64,000 nt of DNA from Gammaproteobacteria bacterium. GTDB lineage: Bacteria > Pseudomonadota > Gammaproteobacteria > Pseudomonadales > Pseudohongiellaceae. Made by a program: the position numbers and the translations under genes. Location: positions 1 through 64,000 of the forward strand of contig PASF01000011.1 in the NCBI GenBank assembly GCA_002711845.1, read 5' to 3'. This document shows, piece by piece, positions 55,470 through 64,000 of this stretch (the stretch's first letter is position 1; every line of letters starts with the position of its first letter). Below the pieces are notes generated by a model that saw only the letters and a program-made list of their open reading frames with translations, was not told the origin of the DNA and did not search any database.

Positions 55470-56126
55470 ATGGGTATCTTCTCACGCATAAGCGACATCA
55501 TTAACTCCAATATCAGTGCCATCCTGGACAAGGCTGAAGATCCGGAAAAAATGATTCGTATGATGATACAGGAAATGGAGGAGACGCTGGTTGAAGTTCG
55601 CAGCAGCACCGCCAAGGTGATTGCCGAGAAGAAAACCGTCAATCGCCGTATCGAACAGCTGGGCCGACAGGCTGCCGACTGGGAAGAAAAAGCTGAGCTG
55701 GCGTTAAAAAAGGAACGTGAAGACCTGGCCAGAGCGGCACTGATTGAAAAATCCAGTGTGCTGACCACGATTCAGATGCTGGAAGACGAACTGACCAAGC
55801 TCGACGAAACGCTGAACAAGCTCAGCCATGAGATCGAGCAATTGCAAGCCAAACTGACCGACGCCCGCGCCCGTCAGAAAACCCTGCTGATGCGGACCAC
55901 CGCTGCGCAGTCGCGTGTCAACGTCAATCAGAAGCTGCACAACTACAGTATTGACAACGCCATGAACAAATTTGAGTATTACGAGCGCAAGATTGACCAG
56001 ATGGAAGGTCAGGTCGACAGCCTGAACATCAAGCAGCGCGGTCTTCAGGATGAGTTCGAGGAACTGGCCAATCAGGAAAAGATCGACCAGGAACTGGAAA
56101 GCATCAAAGCCAAACTCAATAAATAA
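55470..56126 (+). CDS. pspA: PspA phage-shock protein A
   Basis: 218 residues from the ATG at 55470 after GAGG; the longer frame overlaps the sigma-54 promoter. The family start GIFSRISDIINSNISAILDKAEDPEKMIRMMIQEMEE (in part) and long coiled-coil follow, e.g. LAKLTDARARQK. It forms an ESCRT-III-like assembly at stressed membranes and inhibits PspF. Confidence 0.97.
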   Translation: MGIFSRISDIINSNISAILDKAEDPEKMIRMMIQEMEETLVEVRSSTAKVIAEKKTVNRRIEQLGRQAADWEEKAELALKKEREDLARAALIEKSSVLTTIQMLEDELTKLDETLNKLSHEIEQLQAKLTDARARQKTLLMRTTAAQSRVNVNQKLHNYSIDNAMNKFEYYERKIDQMEGQVDSLNIKQRGLQDEFEELANQEKIDQELESIKAKLNK

Positions 56127-56141
56127 ACAAGGACAAGGCCC

Positions 56142-56378
56142 ATGGAATTCTTCGAATTTGTCATCGCGCTGGTCGCCGTCGGCGGCACCTTCGTGACGAT
56201 CTGGGTAGCGCTGCTGTACCGTCGCAAAGAGAAGAAGCTGCCTGCGGCGGAACAGGCCTACAATCTGAGCCAACTCAGTGCGCTGGCCGATAGCATGAAT
56301 CAACGGATTGATACCCTGGAGTCGATTCTGGACGCCGAAGTGCCCGGCTGGAGGGAGCAACATGAACAGCAACGCTGA
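56142..56378 (+). CDS. pspB: PspB phage-shock protein B
   Basis: 78 residues: N-terminal helix (EFVIALVAVGGTFVTIWVAL), then a basic RRKEKKL stretch and a short coiled-coil, as in PspB. It binds PspC and PspA in the sensing complex. 15 bases after pspA; the pspC start lies inside its 3' end. Confidence 0.93.
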   Translation: MEFFEFVIALVAVGGTFVTIWVALLYRRKEKKLPAAEQAYNLSQLSALADSMNQRIDTLESILDAEVPGWREQHEQQR

Positions 56379-57117
56379 TGACGACACTGTTTATCGCAGA
56401 ACCCGTGCCCCGCTGACGCTGGATCGCGAAAATCGCAAGGTGCTGGGGGTCTGTGGCGGGTTCGCCCGCTACCTGGAAGTACCCTCGGCACTGGTGCGGG
56501 TGATCTACTGCGTAGCCTGCTTTGCCTCGCCCTTTCTGATCATCGTGTACTTCGTCATGTACTGGTTGCTGGATGATGACGAGCGCCCGGCTCGCATCAA
56601 GGCAGCCATGGGAGGCTTTTCGGACAAAGGCAGAAAGCAGCGGGCAGACGCCGCCGCCGAGGCAGAAGCCGCACACGCACAGGAAGCGACCCATGACACC
56701 GAGGCAACGGGGCTGCGCTTTGATCTGAAAAAGCCCCTGTACCGCAGTCGGGGCAACGTCCGCATCGCAGGTGTGTGCGCCGGTGTCGCGGATTATCTGG
56801 GGATCAGCACGTTCATCGTCCGCCTGGTGACATTTCTGTCGCTGTTTATCCTGGGTGGTGTGACCCTGTGGGCGTACGTGATTTTCTGGATCGTGCTTGA
56901 CAAGGAACCCAAAGCTCGTAAAGTGTCAGGAAGACGCGACGGTCGCCATCAGGACGCTCAGGCCAGGAACGCGGACGAGGACCAGACGACCGATAGCTGT
57001 CCTGACATCGATCAGTGCCACAATTCCTTGCGGGCCGCTGAGAAACGATTGCAGGACGTTGAAGCGTTCATGACATCCAAGCAGTTCAGGTTGCATTGTG
57101 AAATCAACAGGATCTAA
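56362..57117 (+). CDS. pspC: PspC-domain protein with two PspC modules
   Basis: 251 residues from the ATG at 56362, which overlaps pspB by 17 bases. A first PspC domain is at about 20-75 (NRKVLGVCGGFARYLEVPSALVRVIY, in part) and a second at about 128-190 (NVRIAGVCAGVADYLGISTFIVRLVTF, in part). They are joined by an acidic-alanine linker (AAAEAEAAHAQEATHDTEA). The C-terminal 55 residues include a short coiled helix. Standard PspC is about 120 residues with one domain, so this is a duplicated form. Confidence 0.9.
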   Translation: MNSNADDDTVYRRTRAPLTLDRENRKVLGVCGGFARYLEVPSALVRVIYCVACFASPFLIIVYFVMYWLLDDDERPARIKAAMGGFSDKGRKQRADAAAEAEAAHAQEATHDTEATGLRFDLKKPLYRSRGNVRIAGVCAGVADYLGISTFIVRLVTFLSLFILGGVTLWAYVIFWIVLDKEPKARKVSGRRDGRHQDAQARNADEDQTTDSCPDIDQCHNSLRAAEKRLQDVEAFMTSKQFRLHCEINRI

Positions 57118-57123
57118 CCGCTT

Positions 57124-57474
57124 ATGGGCGATGATTTACCTGACTTCGATACCCTGCTCGCCATGCACCGGGAGAACCCCGAGTCGCTGGAAAAATTGCG
57201 GCGCCGATTGACCCGCAAACTCCTGCGCTCGGCCCCGGACAGCAACCGCCAGCGATTGGAGGGGCTGCAGTTCCGCATCGAAATGGAACTGCAGCGCGCA
57301 ACCAACCCCACTGCCCGCTGTATCCGTATGTCCGATATGATGCACGATTCATTTGCCCGCCTTAATCACTGTCTCCAGCATCCCCTCGACGAAGTTAATG
57401 CGCGACACAACCGGCCCAAGGCTGATATCCTGCCGATGAAAGCGCGTCGCGCCAGACCGTCAAAATCCCACTAA
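57124..57474 (+). CDS. DUF3135 family protein
   Basis: 116 residues, cytoplasmic and basic. Family core: LPDFDTLLAMHRENPESLEKLRRRLTRKLL (in part) and LEGLQFRIEMELQRATNPTARCIRMSDMMHDSF (in part). Function unknown; often found near the psp genes. It is six bases after pspC. Confidence 0.85.
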   Translation: MGDDLPDFDTLLAMHRENPESLEKLRRRLTRKLLRSAPDSNRQRLEGLQFRIEMELQRATNPTARCIRMSDMMHDSFARLNHCLQHPLDEVNARHNRPKADILPMKARRARPSKSH

Positions 57475-57484
57475 CAGAGATCGC

Positions 57485-58066
57485 ATGAAATTCTGCCACT
57501 ATTGCGCCGGCCCGGTGACCCACCATATACCGCCCGGCGACGACAAATTGCGCTATTGCTGCCTAAGCTGTGATGTAGTTTTCTACCAGAACCCGAACAA
57601 CATTGTTGGCACCCTGCCGGTGACCGGTGATCAGGTCCTGCTTTGCCGTCGTGCCATTGAGCCACGCAAAGGTCTGTGGACCCTGCCCGCCGGCTTCATG
57701 GAGAACGGTGAGACCGCGCTGGAAGGTGCCCTGCGCGAAACCCGCGAAGAAGCCGGCGCGGAGATCAACCTGGCCGGCGACAGCCTGTATTCGCTCTTTA
57801 ATCTGCCCAATATCAATCAGGTTTATCTGTTCTTTAAAGGCGAGTTGGCCAGTCGGGAATTCAGTGCGGGTATCGAGAGCCTGGAGGTAAAACTGTTTAC
57901 TGAAGAGGAAGTGCCGTGGGACGAGATTGCCTTTGCTGTGGTGAAGTCCACGTTACAGCAGTATTTTGATGACCGCAGAAAACAGCGCTTCCCGGTACGC
58001 ATGTACGATGTGCGTTATTCTCCCGAGAGAAAAGCGGAGATTACCCTGATCAGCGAGAGTCGCTGA
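57485..58066 (+). CDS. NUDIX hydrolase with zinc-ribbon N-terminus
   Basis: 193 residues. An N-terminal zinc ribbon (CHYC and CCLSC) is followed by the Nudix box at GFMENGETALEGALRETREEAG (in part). It ends with a helical region (PWDEIAFAVVKSTL). The layout is that of the NudC-like group and probable NADH or sugar-nucleotide pyrophosphatases; the substrate is not clear. Confidence 0.88.
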   Translation: MKFCHYCAGPVTHHIPPGDDKLRYCCLSCDVVFYQNPNNIVGTLPVTGDQVLLCRRAIEPRKGLWTLPAGFMENGETALEGALRETREEAGAEINLAGDSLYSLFNLPNINQVYLFFKGELASREFSAGIESLEVKLFTEEEVPWDEIAFAVVKSTLQQYFDDRRKQRFPVRMYDVRYSPERKAEITLISESR

Positions 58067-58129
58067 CCCGCCATTGAGCATCCTGGCCTGCCCGGGACTC
58101 CGGTCAGACAGTGGACGCGGCATTCGGCC

Positions 58130-58444
58130 TCAGACATCTGCAAGCTGGATCACATCGTAGGCAGGCTCTTCGTATGGATGCGCGAGTTTTAGCGCAGCGA
58201 TGACCGGCCTGATATATGCCTCATCACACACCAGCTCCACTTTGGTTTCCGGCAGCCGTTCCACTGTGCCAGGCTGACCCACGAAGGGGTTGGCGCCCGC
58301 CAGTGGACGGAACTGACCTTCCCCGGCGGTCTGCCAACAACAACTGTCATAATCTCCGATACGGCCGCCGCCGGCAGCAAATACAGCTGTCTTGACCGCT
58401 TCCAGATGGTCCTCGGGCACATAAAAGCAGAGCTTGTACACCAT
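58130..58444 (-). CDS. Small NIF3/YqfO C-terminal-like protein
   Basis: 104 residues: KLCFYVPEDHLEAVKTAVFAAGGGRIGDYDSCCWQ (in part), then GEGQFRPLAGANPFVGQPG and AALKLAHPYEEPAYDVIQL. This is the ferredoxin-like insert domain of YqfO/NIF3 proteins as a stand-alone gene. Role unknown; it might bind a small metabolite. Confidence 0.88.
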   Translation of the reverse strand: MVYKLCFYVPEDHLEAVKTAVFAAGGGRIGDYDSCCWQTAGEGQFRPLAGANPFVGQPGTVERLPETKVELVCDEAYIRPVIAALKLAHPYEEPAYDVIQLADV

Positions 58445-58470
58445 CGCCTCCCGTCAGTAACGTTGAATGA

Positions 58471-61400
58471 CTATTTGAGCCAGGCCCGTGCATTACGGAA
58501 CAGTCGCAGCGTCGGTGCATCTTCCTGCCAGTCATCAGGCCGCCAGGAATTCTGCACTGCCCGGAATACCCGCTCCGGATGCGGCATCATGATGGTGGCG
58601 CGGCCATCCCTGCTGCACACACCGGCAATACCGGCGGGCGAGCCATTGGGGTTTTCCGGATAGTGTTCGGTAACGGCGCCCTGATTGTCAGCATACTGCA
58701 GGGCAATACCGGCTGCCACCTTCAGCTGCAACTGATTGCTGCCGCCCACAAACCGCGCCCGGCCCTCGCCATGAGCCACGGCAACCGGGAACAATGAGCC
58801 TTTCATGCCCTGCAGAAACGCGGACGGCGATTCCGGCACGGTCAACAGACTGACCCTGGCCTCAAACTGCTCCGACCGGTTGCGCTCGAAACGCGGCCAA
58901 TGGTCAGCACCCGGGATCAGCTCATGCAACAGTGACAGCATCTGGCAACCGTTGCACACACCCAGTGTCAGCGTATTTTTACGCTCGAAGAACGTCGCAA
59001 ACTGCTGCCGCAAAGGCTCATTGAACAGGACCGACTTGGCCCAGCCACCCCCGGCACCCAGCACATCCCCATAGGAGAAACCACCACAGGCCGCCATGAC
59101 GTCAAAGGTCGCCAGATCGACATTGCCGCTGAGGATATCGCTCATGTGCACATCCACAGCGCGGAAGCCGGCACGGTCAAAGGCCGCCGCCATCTCTACA
59201 TGACCGTTGACACCCTGTTCGCGCAGGACGGCCACTGCCGGGCGCACACCGGTATTGATAAAGGGGGCTGCGATATCCTGATTGATGTCATAGCTCAGGC
59301 GCGCCTGCAAGCCCGGATCCTGCTTGTCCTGCAAGCGCTCATATTCCTGCTCCGCGGTTTCCGGGTTATCACGCATGGCCTGCAGCTCATAGCTGGTCAG
59401 CGCCCATAGCTGCTGGCACGCTACCCGGCTGCGGTCCAGCAACAGGCGGCCGGCATTGAACACACGGATAGTCTGATGACTTGCCGGTTCGCCAATGACG
59501 CTGGTGCAATCGGACAGACCATGTTCTTCAATAAGGCTCAGCACGTCATTCAGCTGCGCACGGGGCACCTGCAACACCGCACCGGGTTCTTCATTGAACA
59601 GCACATCAATGACATGGGTATCCGCGTGCAAGACTTCCGCCAGTTGAATATCCAGTCCGCAACGACCGGCAAAGGCCATCTCCGCCAGTGTCACCATGAC
59701 GCCACCATCGGAGCGATCATGATAGGCCAGCAGTAAATCACGGGCATTCAGTTGCTGCACCAGGCTGAAGAAGTTTTTCAGGTCCTGGGCGCTGTCCAGA
59801 TCCGCCGGTACGTCACCCAGTTCACGGTACACCTGCGCCAGCGCGGAACCGCCCATGCGATTGCGCCCACGCCCCAGATCGATCAATAACAGATCACTGG
59901 CGCCTTTGTCGGTGCGCAACTGCGGTGTCACCGTACGGCGGATATCCAGCACCGGTGCAAACGCCGAAATGACCAGCGACAGCGGCGACGTATTGCTCTT
60001 TTGCTCACCCTGGTCCTGCCATACCGTGCGCATCGACATGGAGTCCTTGCCAACCGGGATGCAGATGCCCAGGTCCGGACATAACTCCAACCCGACCGCG
60101 CGCACCGTTTCGTACAGGCGCGCATCTTCGCCCGGATGCCCGGCGGCGACCATCCAGTTGGCTGACAGTTTGATATCCCGAATATCATTGATGCGGGCGC
60201 TGGCGATATTGGTAATGGCTTCAGCGACCGCCATGCGGCCCGATGCCGGCGCGTCCAGCAGCGCCACCGGCGTCCGCTCGCCCATGGCCATGGCTTCCCC
60301 GCAATAGCTGTCAAACGCAGTGGCCGTGACGGCGGCATCGGCTACTGGCACCTGCCATGGGCCGACCATCTGGTCGCGACTGACCAGACCGGTCACCGTT
60401 CGATCACCGATGGTAATCAGGAAGCTTTTGCTGGCGACCGCGGGCAGACTCAGCACCCGCTCCAGTGCCTCGCCAAGTTCGATCTGCGCGGTATCGAGCG
60501 CGACCGGTTCGATGGTTTCGCTGCGCACATCACGATGCATGCGGGGCGGTTTGCCAAACAGAACTGACATCGGCAGATCAATCGGCAGGTTGTCGAAATG
60601 TGAATCCTGTAACCGGATAACGTCCTCATCGGTAGCTTCACCGACCACCGCGTGCGGGCACCGTTCGCGCCGACAGATGGCTTCAAACTGCGCCAGCTTG
60701 TCCGGCATCACCGCCAGCACATATCGCTCCTGGGCTTCGTTGCACCAGATCTCCAGTGGCGACATGCCCGATTCGGCATTGGGGATATCGCGCAGGCGGA
60801 AGATGCCGCCACTCTCGCCGTCTTTCACCAGCTCCGGCAACGCGTTGGACAACCCCCCAGCGCCCACGTCATGAATAAACGCGATTGGGTTGTCATCACC
60901 CATCTGCCAGCACTGGTCAATGACTTCCTGACAGCGGCGCTGCATTTCCGGGTTTTCCCGTTGCACCGACGCAAAATCGAGTTCCGCGGCACTGGCACCG
61001 GCGGCCATCGACGACGCGGCGCCCCCACCCAGGCCGATCAGCATCGCCGGCCCGCCCAGCACAATCAGTCTGGCACCAGGCTGGAAAGCATGTTTCTGGA
61101 CGTGTTGTTCCCGAATATTGCCCAGACCACCGGCAATCATGATGGGTTTGTGGTACCCGCGTACTTCGTAGCCATTGACCGATGGCACCGATTCTTCATA
61201 GGTACGGAAATAACCACACAGGTTCGGGCGGCCAAATTCGTTATTGAAAGCCGCCGCACCTATCGGGCCCTCCAGCATGATATCCAGGGCTGACACGATA
61301 TGCGCGGGACGACCGAAATCTTCCTCCCAGGGTTGCGGCAATGCCGGAATACGCAAATTGGATACGCTGAAACCACACAGCCCGGCCTTGGGCTTGGCAC

Positions 61401-62385
61401 CGGTGCCGGTGGCACCTTCGTCGCGAATCTCGCCGCCGTTGCCTGTCGCCGCACCCGGAAAAGGTGCAATGGCTGTCGGGTGGTTATGGGTTTCCACCTT
61501 CATCAGGATATGAATGGGCTCGTGGGTGTAGGCATATTCATAGCTGTGTGGTTGCGGGAAAAACCGCCCGCCCTCACTGCCACACATCACCGCAGCATTG
61601 TCCTTGTACGCCGACAGCACCTTGTCCGGAGATTTCTTGTGGGTATTGCGGATCATCGCGAACAGCGACAGGTCCTGGTCGATGCCATCGAGTGTCCAGC
61701 TGGCGTTAAAAATCTTGTGACGACAGTGTTCAGAGTTGGCCTGCGCGAACATCATCAGCTCAATATCGTTGGGGTTGCGTCCCAGACGCCTGAATGACTC
61801 GACCAGATAATCCATCTCGTCATCGGCCAACGCCAGGCCCATGTTCTGGTTGGCACTGACCAGTGCCGGCTTGCCTGCGCCCAGCACATCAACCGTGGTT
61901 AATGTGCCCGGCTCGGCGTGCGAAAACAGACACTCAGCATCATCAATATCGGCAAGCACTGACTGCGTCATCTTGTCATGCAGGAAATCGTCCAGGACCA
62001 GCAAATCGGCATCGGATAACGGTTGGCTCAGGGCAATATCCCAGATGACGCCCCGTTCCAGACGAATGACAGCCTGCAATCCACAGTTATGCACGATGTC
62101 GGTCGCCTTGCTCGACCACGGTGAAATGGTGCCGGGACGCGGCACCACCAGACGTGTCACGCCTTCGTTACCCAGTTCGGCATTATCTTCACGCAGTCCC
62201 TGACCGTAGGCCAGCAGTTGCTGCACAATACCGGTTTCTCCCGCAGTCAGTTCGCGTGAGCATTCGGCCAGGTGAACAAAATGCGAACTCAGGGCACGCA
62301 CAGCGGGCAATGACTGCTGCACGGTGCGCAACAGCTTGCGAAGACGGAAATCGGAATGAGCGGTGCTGCCAGTGAGAACAAGCAT
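58471..62385 (-). CDS. purL: Phosphoribosylformylglycinamidine synthase
   Basis: 1304 residues from the ATG at 62385 ([19 protein letters not shown]); an earlier in-frame ATG lacks support. Large single-chain form: N-terminal linker, two AIR-synthase halves with the ATP motif and [19 protein letters not shown], and a C-terminal glutaminase with [11 protein letters not shown] (nucleophile Cys) and MPHPERVFR. It converts FGAR to FGAM in purine synthesis using glutamine. Confidence 0.98.
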   Translation of the reverse strand: MLVLTGSTAHSDFRLRKLLRTVQQSLPAVRALSSHFVHLAECSRELTAGETGIVQQLLAYGQGLREDNAELGNEGVTRLVVPRPGTISPWSSKATDIVHNCGLQAVIRLERGVIWDIALSQPLSDADLLVLDDFLHDKMTQSVLADIDDAECLFSHAEPGTLTTVDVLGAGKPALVSANQNMGLALADDEMDYLVESFRRLGRNPNDIELMMFAQANSEHCRHKIFNASWTLDGIDQDLSLFAMIRNTHKKSPDKVLSAYKDNAAVMCGSEGGRFFPQPHSYEYAYTHEPIHILMKVETHNHPTAIAPFPGAATGNGGEIRDEGATGTGAKPKAGLCGFSVSNLRIPALPQPWEEDFGRPAHIVSALDIMLEGPIGAAAFNNEFGRPNLCGYFRTYEESVPSVNGYEVRGYHKPIMIAGGLGNIREQHVQKHAFQPGARLIVLGGPAMLIGLGGGAASSMAAGASAAELDFASVQRENPEMQRRCQEVIDQCWQMGDDNPIAFIHDVGAGGLSNALPELVKDGESGGIFRLRDIPNAESGMSPLEIWCNEAQERYVLAVMPDKLAQFEAICRRERCPHAVVGEATDEDVIRLQDSHFDNLPIDLPMSVLFGKPPRMHRDVRSETIEPVALDTAQIELGEALERVLSLPAVASKSFLITIGDRTVTGLVSRDQMVGPWQVPVADAAVTATAFDSYCGEAMAMGERTPVALLDAPASGRMAVAEAITNIASARINDIRDIKLSANWMVAAGHPGEDARLYETVRAVGLELCPDLGICIPVGKDSMSMRTVWQDQGEQKSNTSPLSLVISAFAPVLDIRRTVTPQLRTDKGASDLLLIDLGRGRNRMGGSALAQVYRELGDVPADLDSAQDLKNFFSLVQQLNARDLLLAYHDRSDGGVMVTLAEMAFAGRCGLDIQLAEVLHADTHVIDVLFNEEPGAVLQVPRAQLNDVLSLIEEHGLSDCTSVIGEPASHQTIRVFNAGRLLLDRSRVACQQLWALTSYELQAMRDNPETAEQEYERLQDKQDPGLQARLSYDINQDIAAPFINTGVRPAVAVLREQGVNGHVEMAAAFDRAGFRAVDVHMSDILSGNVDLATFDVMAACGGFSYGDVLGAGGGWAKSVLFNEPLRQQFATFFERKNTLTLGVCNGCQMLSLLHELIPGADHWPRFERNRSEQFEARVSLLTVPESPSAFLQGMKGSLFPVAVAHGEGRARFVGGSNQLQLKVAAGIALQYADNQGAVTEHYPENPNGSPAGIAGVCSRDGRATIMMPHPERVFRAVQNSWRPDDWQEDAPTLRLFRNARAWLK

Positions 62386-62480
62386 TGTGTCTGATAGCCT
62401 TAAAGTCAGTCGAGCCGGAAGAAGAAACCTGCGGAATTCGGGGCAGTATGATACGCCATTTACCAGCAAAAATCAGGCAA

Positions 62481-63032
62481 TTATTGCAGCTCCGCACCGG
62501 CCCCCGGCGCAGGTCCCTGATCGTTTGGCGACGCGCGCCGCTGCCGGAAAAACTGTTTCATCAACCCGGCTGCCTCCTCTGCCAGAATACCACTGCTCAC
62601 TGCCAGCTCGTGATTGTAGACACCATTTTCCAGCAAGCGCTGACCGCTGCTGACCGCACCATACCGGGGTTCAACAGCGCCGAACACCAGGCGAGCAACG
62701 CGGGCATGGATGATGGCACCCAGGCACATGGTGCACGGCTCAATGGTGACATACAGGGTACAGCCGGGCAGTCGATAGTTTTGCAGAGTCTGACCGGCAT
62801 CACGCAGTGCGCAGATCTCCGCATGGGCGGAAGGATCATGGCTGCCAACTGGCTGGTTAAAACCCTGACCTACCACCTGCCCGTTTTTGACGATGATGGC
62901 ACCCACCGGTACCTCGCCCTGGGCAGCGGCGCGCTGGGCCATTGTCAATGCCTCGCGCATGAAGGCAATATCTTCACCGGCGGTCAGCTGATCAGTGACG
63001 CTCTGGCTTCCGGCGGTGCTGTTTTCGGTCAC
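62481..63032 (-). CDS. tadA: tRNA adenosine deaminase TadA
   Basis: 183 residues from the GTG at 63032, which has GGAG seven bases upstream; the frame further upstream is rejected. Zinc and catalytic motif HAEICAL (H-A-E) and PCTMC; NYRLPGCTLYVTIEPCTMCLGAIIH is diagnostic (shown in part). It makes inosine at the anticodon of tRNA-Arg(ACG), the gene at 15598. Confidence 0.95.
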   Translation of the reverse strand: MTENSTAGSQSVTDQLTAGEDIAFMREALTMAQRAAAQGEVPVGAIIVKNGQVVGQGFNQPVGSHDPSAHAEICALRDAGQTLQNYRLPGCTLYVTIEPCTMCLGAIIHARVARLVFGAVEPRYGAVSSGQRLLENGVYNHELAVSSGILAEEAAGLMKQFFRQRRASPNDQGPAPGAGAELQ

Positions 63033-63113
63033 GGTCTGTCTCCCGAGGCATGTGCATTGGCGGCTCGATGATCCGACAGGTATTTTAAGGGTAGCGACCA
63101 CGACACACCAGTG

Positions 63114-64000
63114 TCACTTTCCGGACTCGTCAACAAAATTCGCCTGAGCTTTCTCCAGCAGGGTTTTGAGCGGCACCAACTCAAAATGGCGCTTGGCGGT
63201 GATGGCATAGAAACGCTCAACAACGCCATCCAGTACCCAGTATTTTTCCAGGCGCCCACTTTCCAGTTCATCCTGGACAACAACTTCCGGCACCATCGCC
63301 AGGCCACCTGAGTCTCGCGCCAGCAGTCTCAGCATAGCCATGTCGTCGACTTCTGCGTAGGGCGTAATCTCAACGCCCAGACGCTCGACAATCAAGTCAA
63401 ACTGGGTACGAATATCACTGCTGGAACCCGGCAACAACAGCCGCGCACCCTGCAGATCTTCGGGAAAGCGGAACGCCGCGGCCCCATGCCGCGGCGGCCC
63501 GACGATACAGACACTTTGCTCTGCAATTTGCTGACAGCGCCACGCCGTGGAAGAGTCTGCTGCCACAGCACGATTCGACAGTATCAGATCCAGTTTGTGG
63601 ACTTTGAGCTGGTCAAGCAACTCTTCCAGGCTGGCAGAACGGATGACCAGTTTAACCTCCGATTCACCGATCACCGGCCGCAGGAAATTCTCCTGAAAAT
63701 TACGCGACAACGTGGCAACCGAGCCGACCCGCAAACGCTGCAGGTACTGAAGTTCACCACTTTCCGTGAGTGCCAGCAGTTCACTGCCCAGACTGAAAAT
63801 ACTCTCGGCATACTCCAGCACCACATGCCCGTATTCAGTCAACCGCAGGGTGCGACCCTCGCGCTCAAACAGCTCGTGGCCAAGCTGGTCCTGCAACAGT
63901 CGGATCTGGGCCGAAATCGACGATTGCGACACGTGCAGCAGTCCGGCGGCCCGGGTCAGATGACCTTCCTTGGCGACCACCCAAAAGTAGTAAAGATGAT
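63114..64000 (-). CDS. LysR-family regulator, NhaR-like (partial, cut by right edge)
   Basis: The frame continues past the window: the bases before the first in-frame start code HLYYFWV, so the true start is outside. Helix-turn-helix VAKEGHLTRAAGLLHVSQSSISAQIRLLQ (in part) followed by a substrate-binding domain. The HLYYFW start is a mark of the NhaR subgroup. Ligand unknown. It converges on the tadA strand direction and lies 82 bases upstream of it. Confidence 0.85.
   Translation of the reverse strand, partial: HLYYFWVVAKEGHLTRAAGLLHVSQSSISAQIRLLQDQLGHELFEREGRTLRLTEYGHVVLEYAESIFSLGSELLALTESGELQYLQRLRVGSVATLSRNFQENFLRPVIGESEVKLVIRSASLEELLDQLKVHKLDLILSNRAVAADSSTAWRCQQIAEQSVCIVGPPRHGAAAFRFPEDLQGARLLLPGSSSDIRTQFDLIVERLGVEITPYAEVDDMAMLRLLARDSGGLAMVPEVVVQDELESGRLEKYWVLDGVVERFYAITAKRHFELVPLKTLLEKAQANFVDESGK

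Overview
The window looks like chromosome from a free-living, probably marine, gammaproteobacterium. The evidence is gene order: pspF divergent from pspABC; ffh / rpsP-rimM-trmD-rplS; dsbC-hom-thrC-recJ; alaS-lysC-csrA-tRNA-Ser; purL next to tadA; and a sufBCDS operon with an IscR-type operator. I cannot name the genus from sequence alone; a Pseudohongiella-like lineage is only a guess.

Layout. 1-2.3 kb: the first cassettes of a chromosomal integron. An integron integrase lies on + and two cassette genes lie on -, with an attC site between them. The outer cassette gene is cut by the end of an IS3-family element that continues off the left edge. 2.5-15.5 kb: a metal-homeostasis block, bracketed by two roughly 98-bp repeats that are broken tRNA-Arg copies. 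It holds a DUF3299 protein, an ABC/FtsX exporter, two COG0523 (CobW) GTPases, a DUF1826 protein, a ZrgA-like protein, a Zur-type regulator, a ZIP transporter, a WD40 protein and a three-gene ABC-2 transporter. Two Zur-like boxes and one wider-spaced palindrome mark its promoters. 15.6-17.5 kb: tRNA-Arg(ACG) and three secreted Sel1-repeat proteins. 17.6-24.2 kb: the suf iron-sulfur operon, with sufT and sufE at its end. 24.2-31.9 kb: ppnN, a DUF2750 protein, a 3-hydroxyacyl-CoA dehydrogenase, a TPR protein with a small lipoprotein, a large DUF6351 lipoprotein, and a small TonB-type protein behind a strong sigma-54 promoter. 32.2-37 kb: tRNA-Ser(GCT) with a partial duplicate of its 3' end, then csrA, lysC and alaS. 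37-46 kb: an AI-2E-type permease, a DsbD-like thiol reductase, recJ, thrC, hom and dsbC. 46-52 kb: the rplS-trmD-rimM-rpsP block, ffh, a CcsA-like membrane protein and a CNNM/CorC protein. 52-58 kb: an Sfp-type transferase, then the phage-shock locus, where pspF is followed by an unusual 7TM-PAS protein, then a DUF3135 and a NUDIX protein. 58-64 kb: a small NIF3-like protein, purL, tadA and a LysR regulator cut by the right edge.

How the genes work together: the zinc block reads as one low-zinc response (uptake by ZIP, metallochaperone GTPases, periplasmic zinc binding, regulation by Zur). The suf block makes Fe-S clusters under IscR control. The psp block senses envelope stress through sigma-54. 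Most of the rest is housekeeping.

The least explained structures are the IS-broken cassette gene, a set of multi-hairpin insertions that split tRNA copies at the same T-loop position (two tRNA-Arg, one tRNA-Ser), the wide-spaced palindrome in front of the ABC-2 operon, and the 7TM-PAS partner of pspF.
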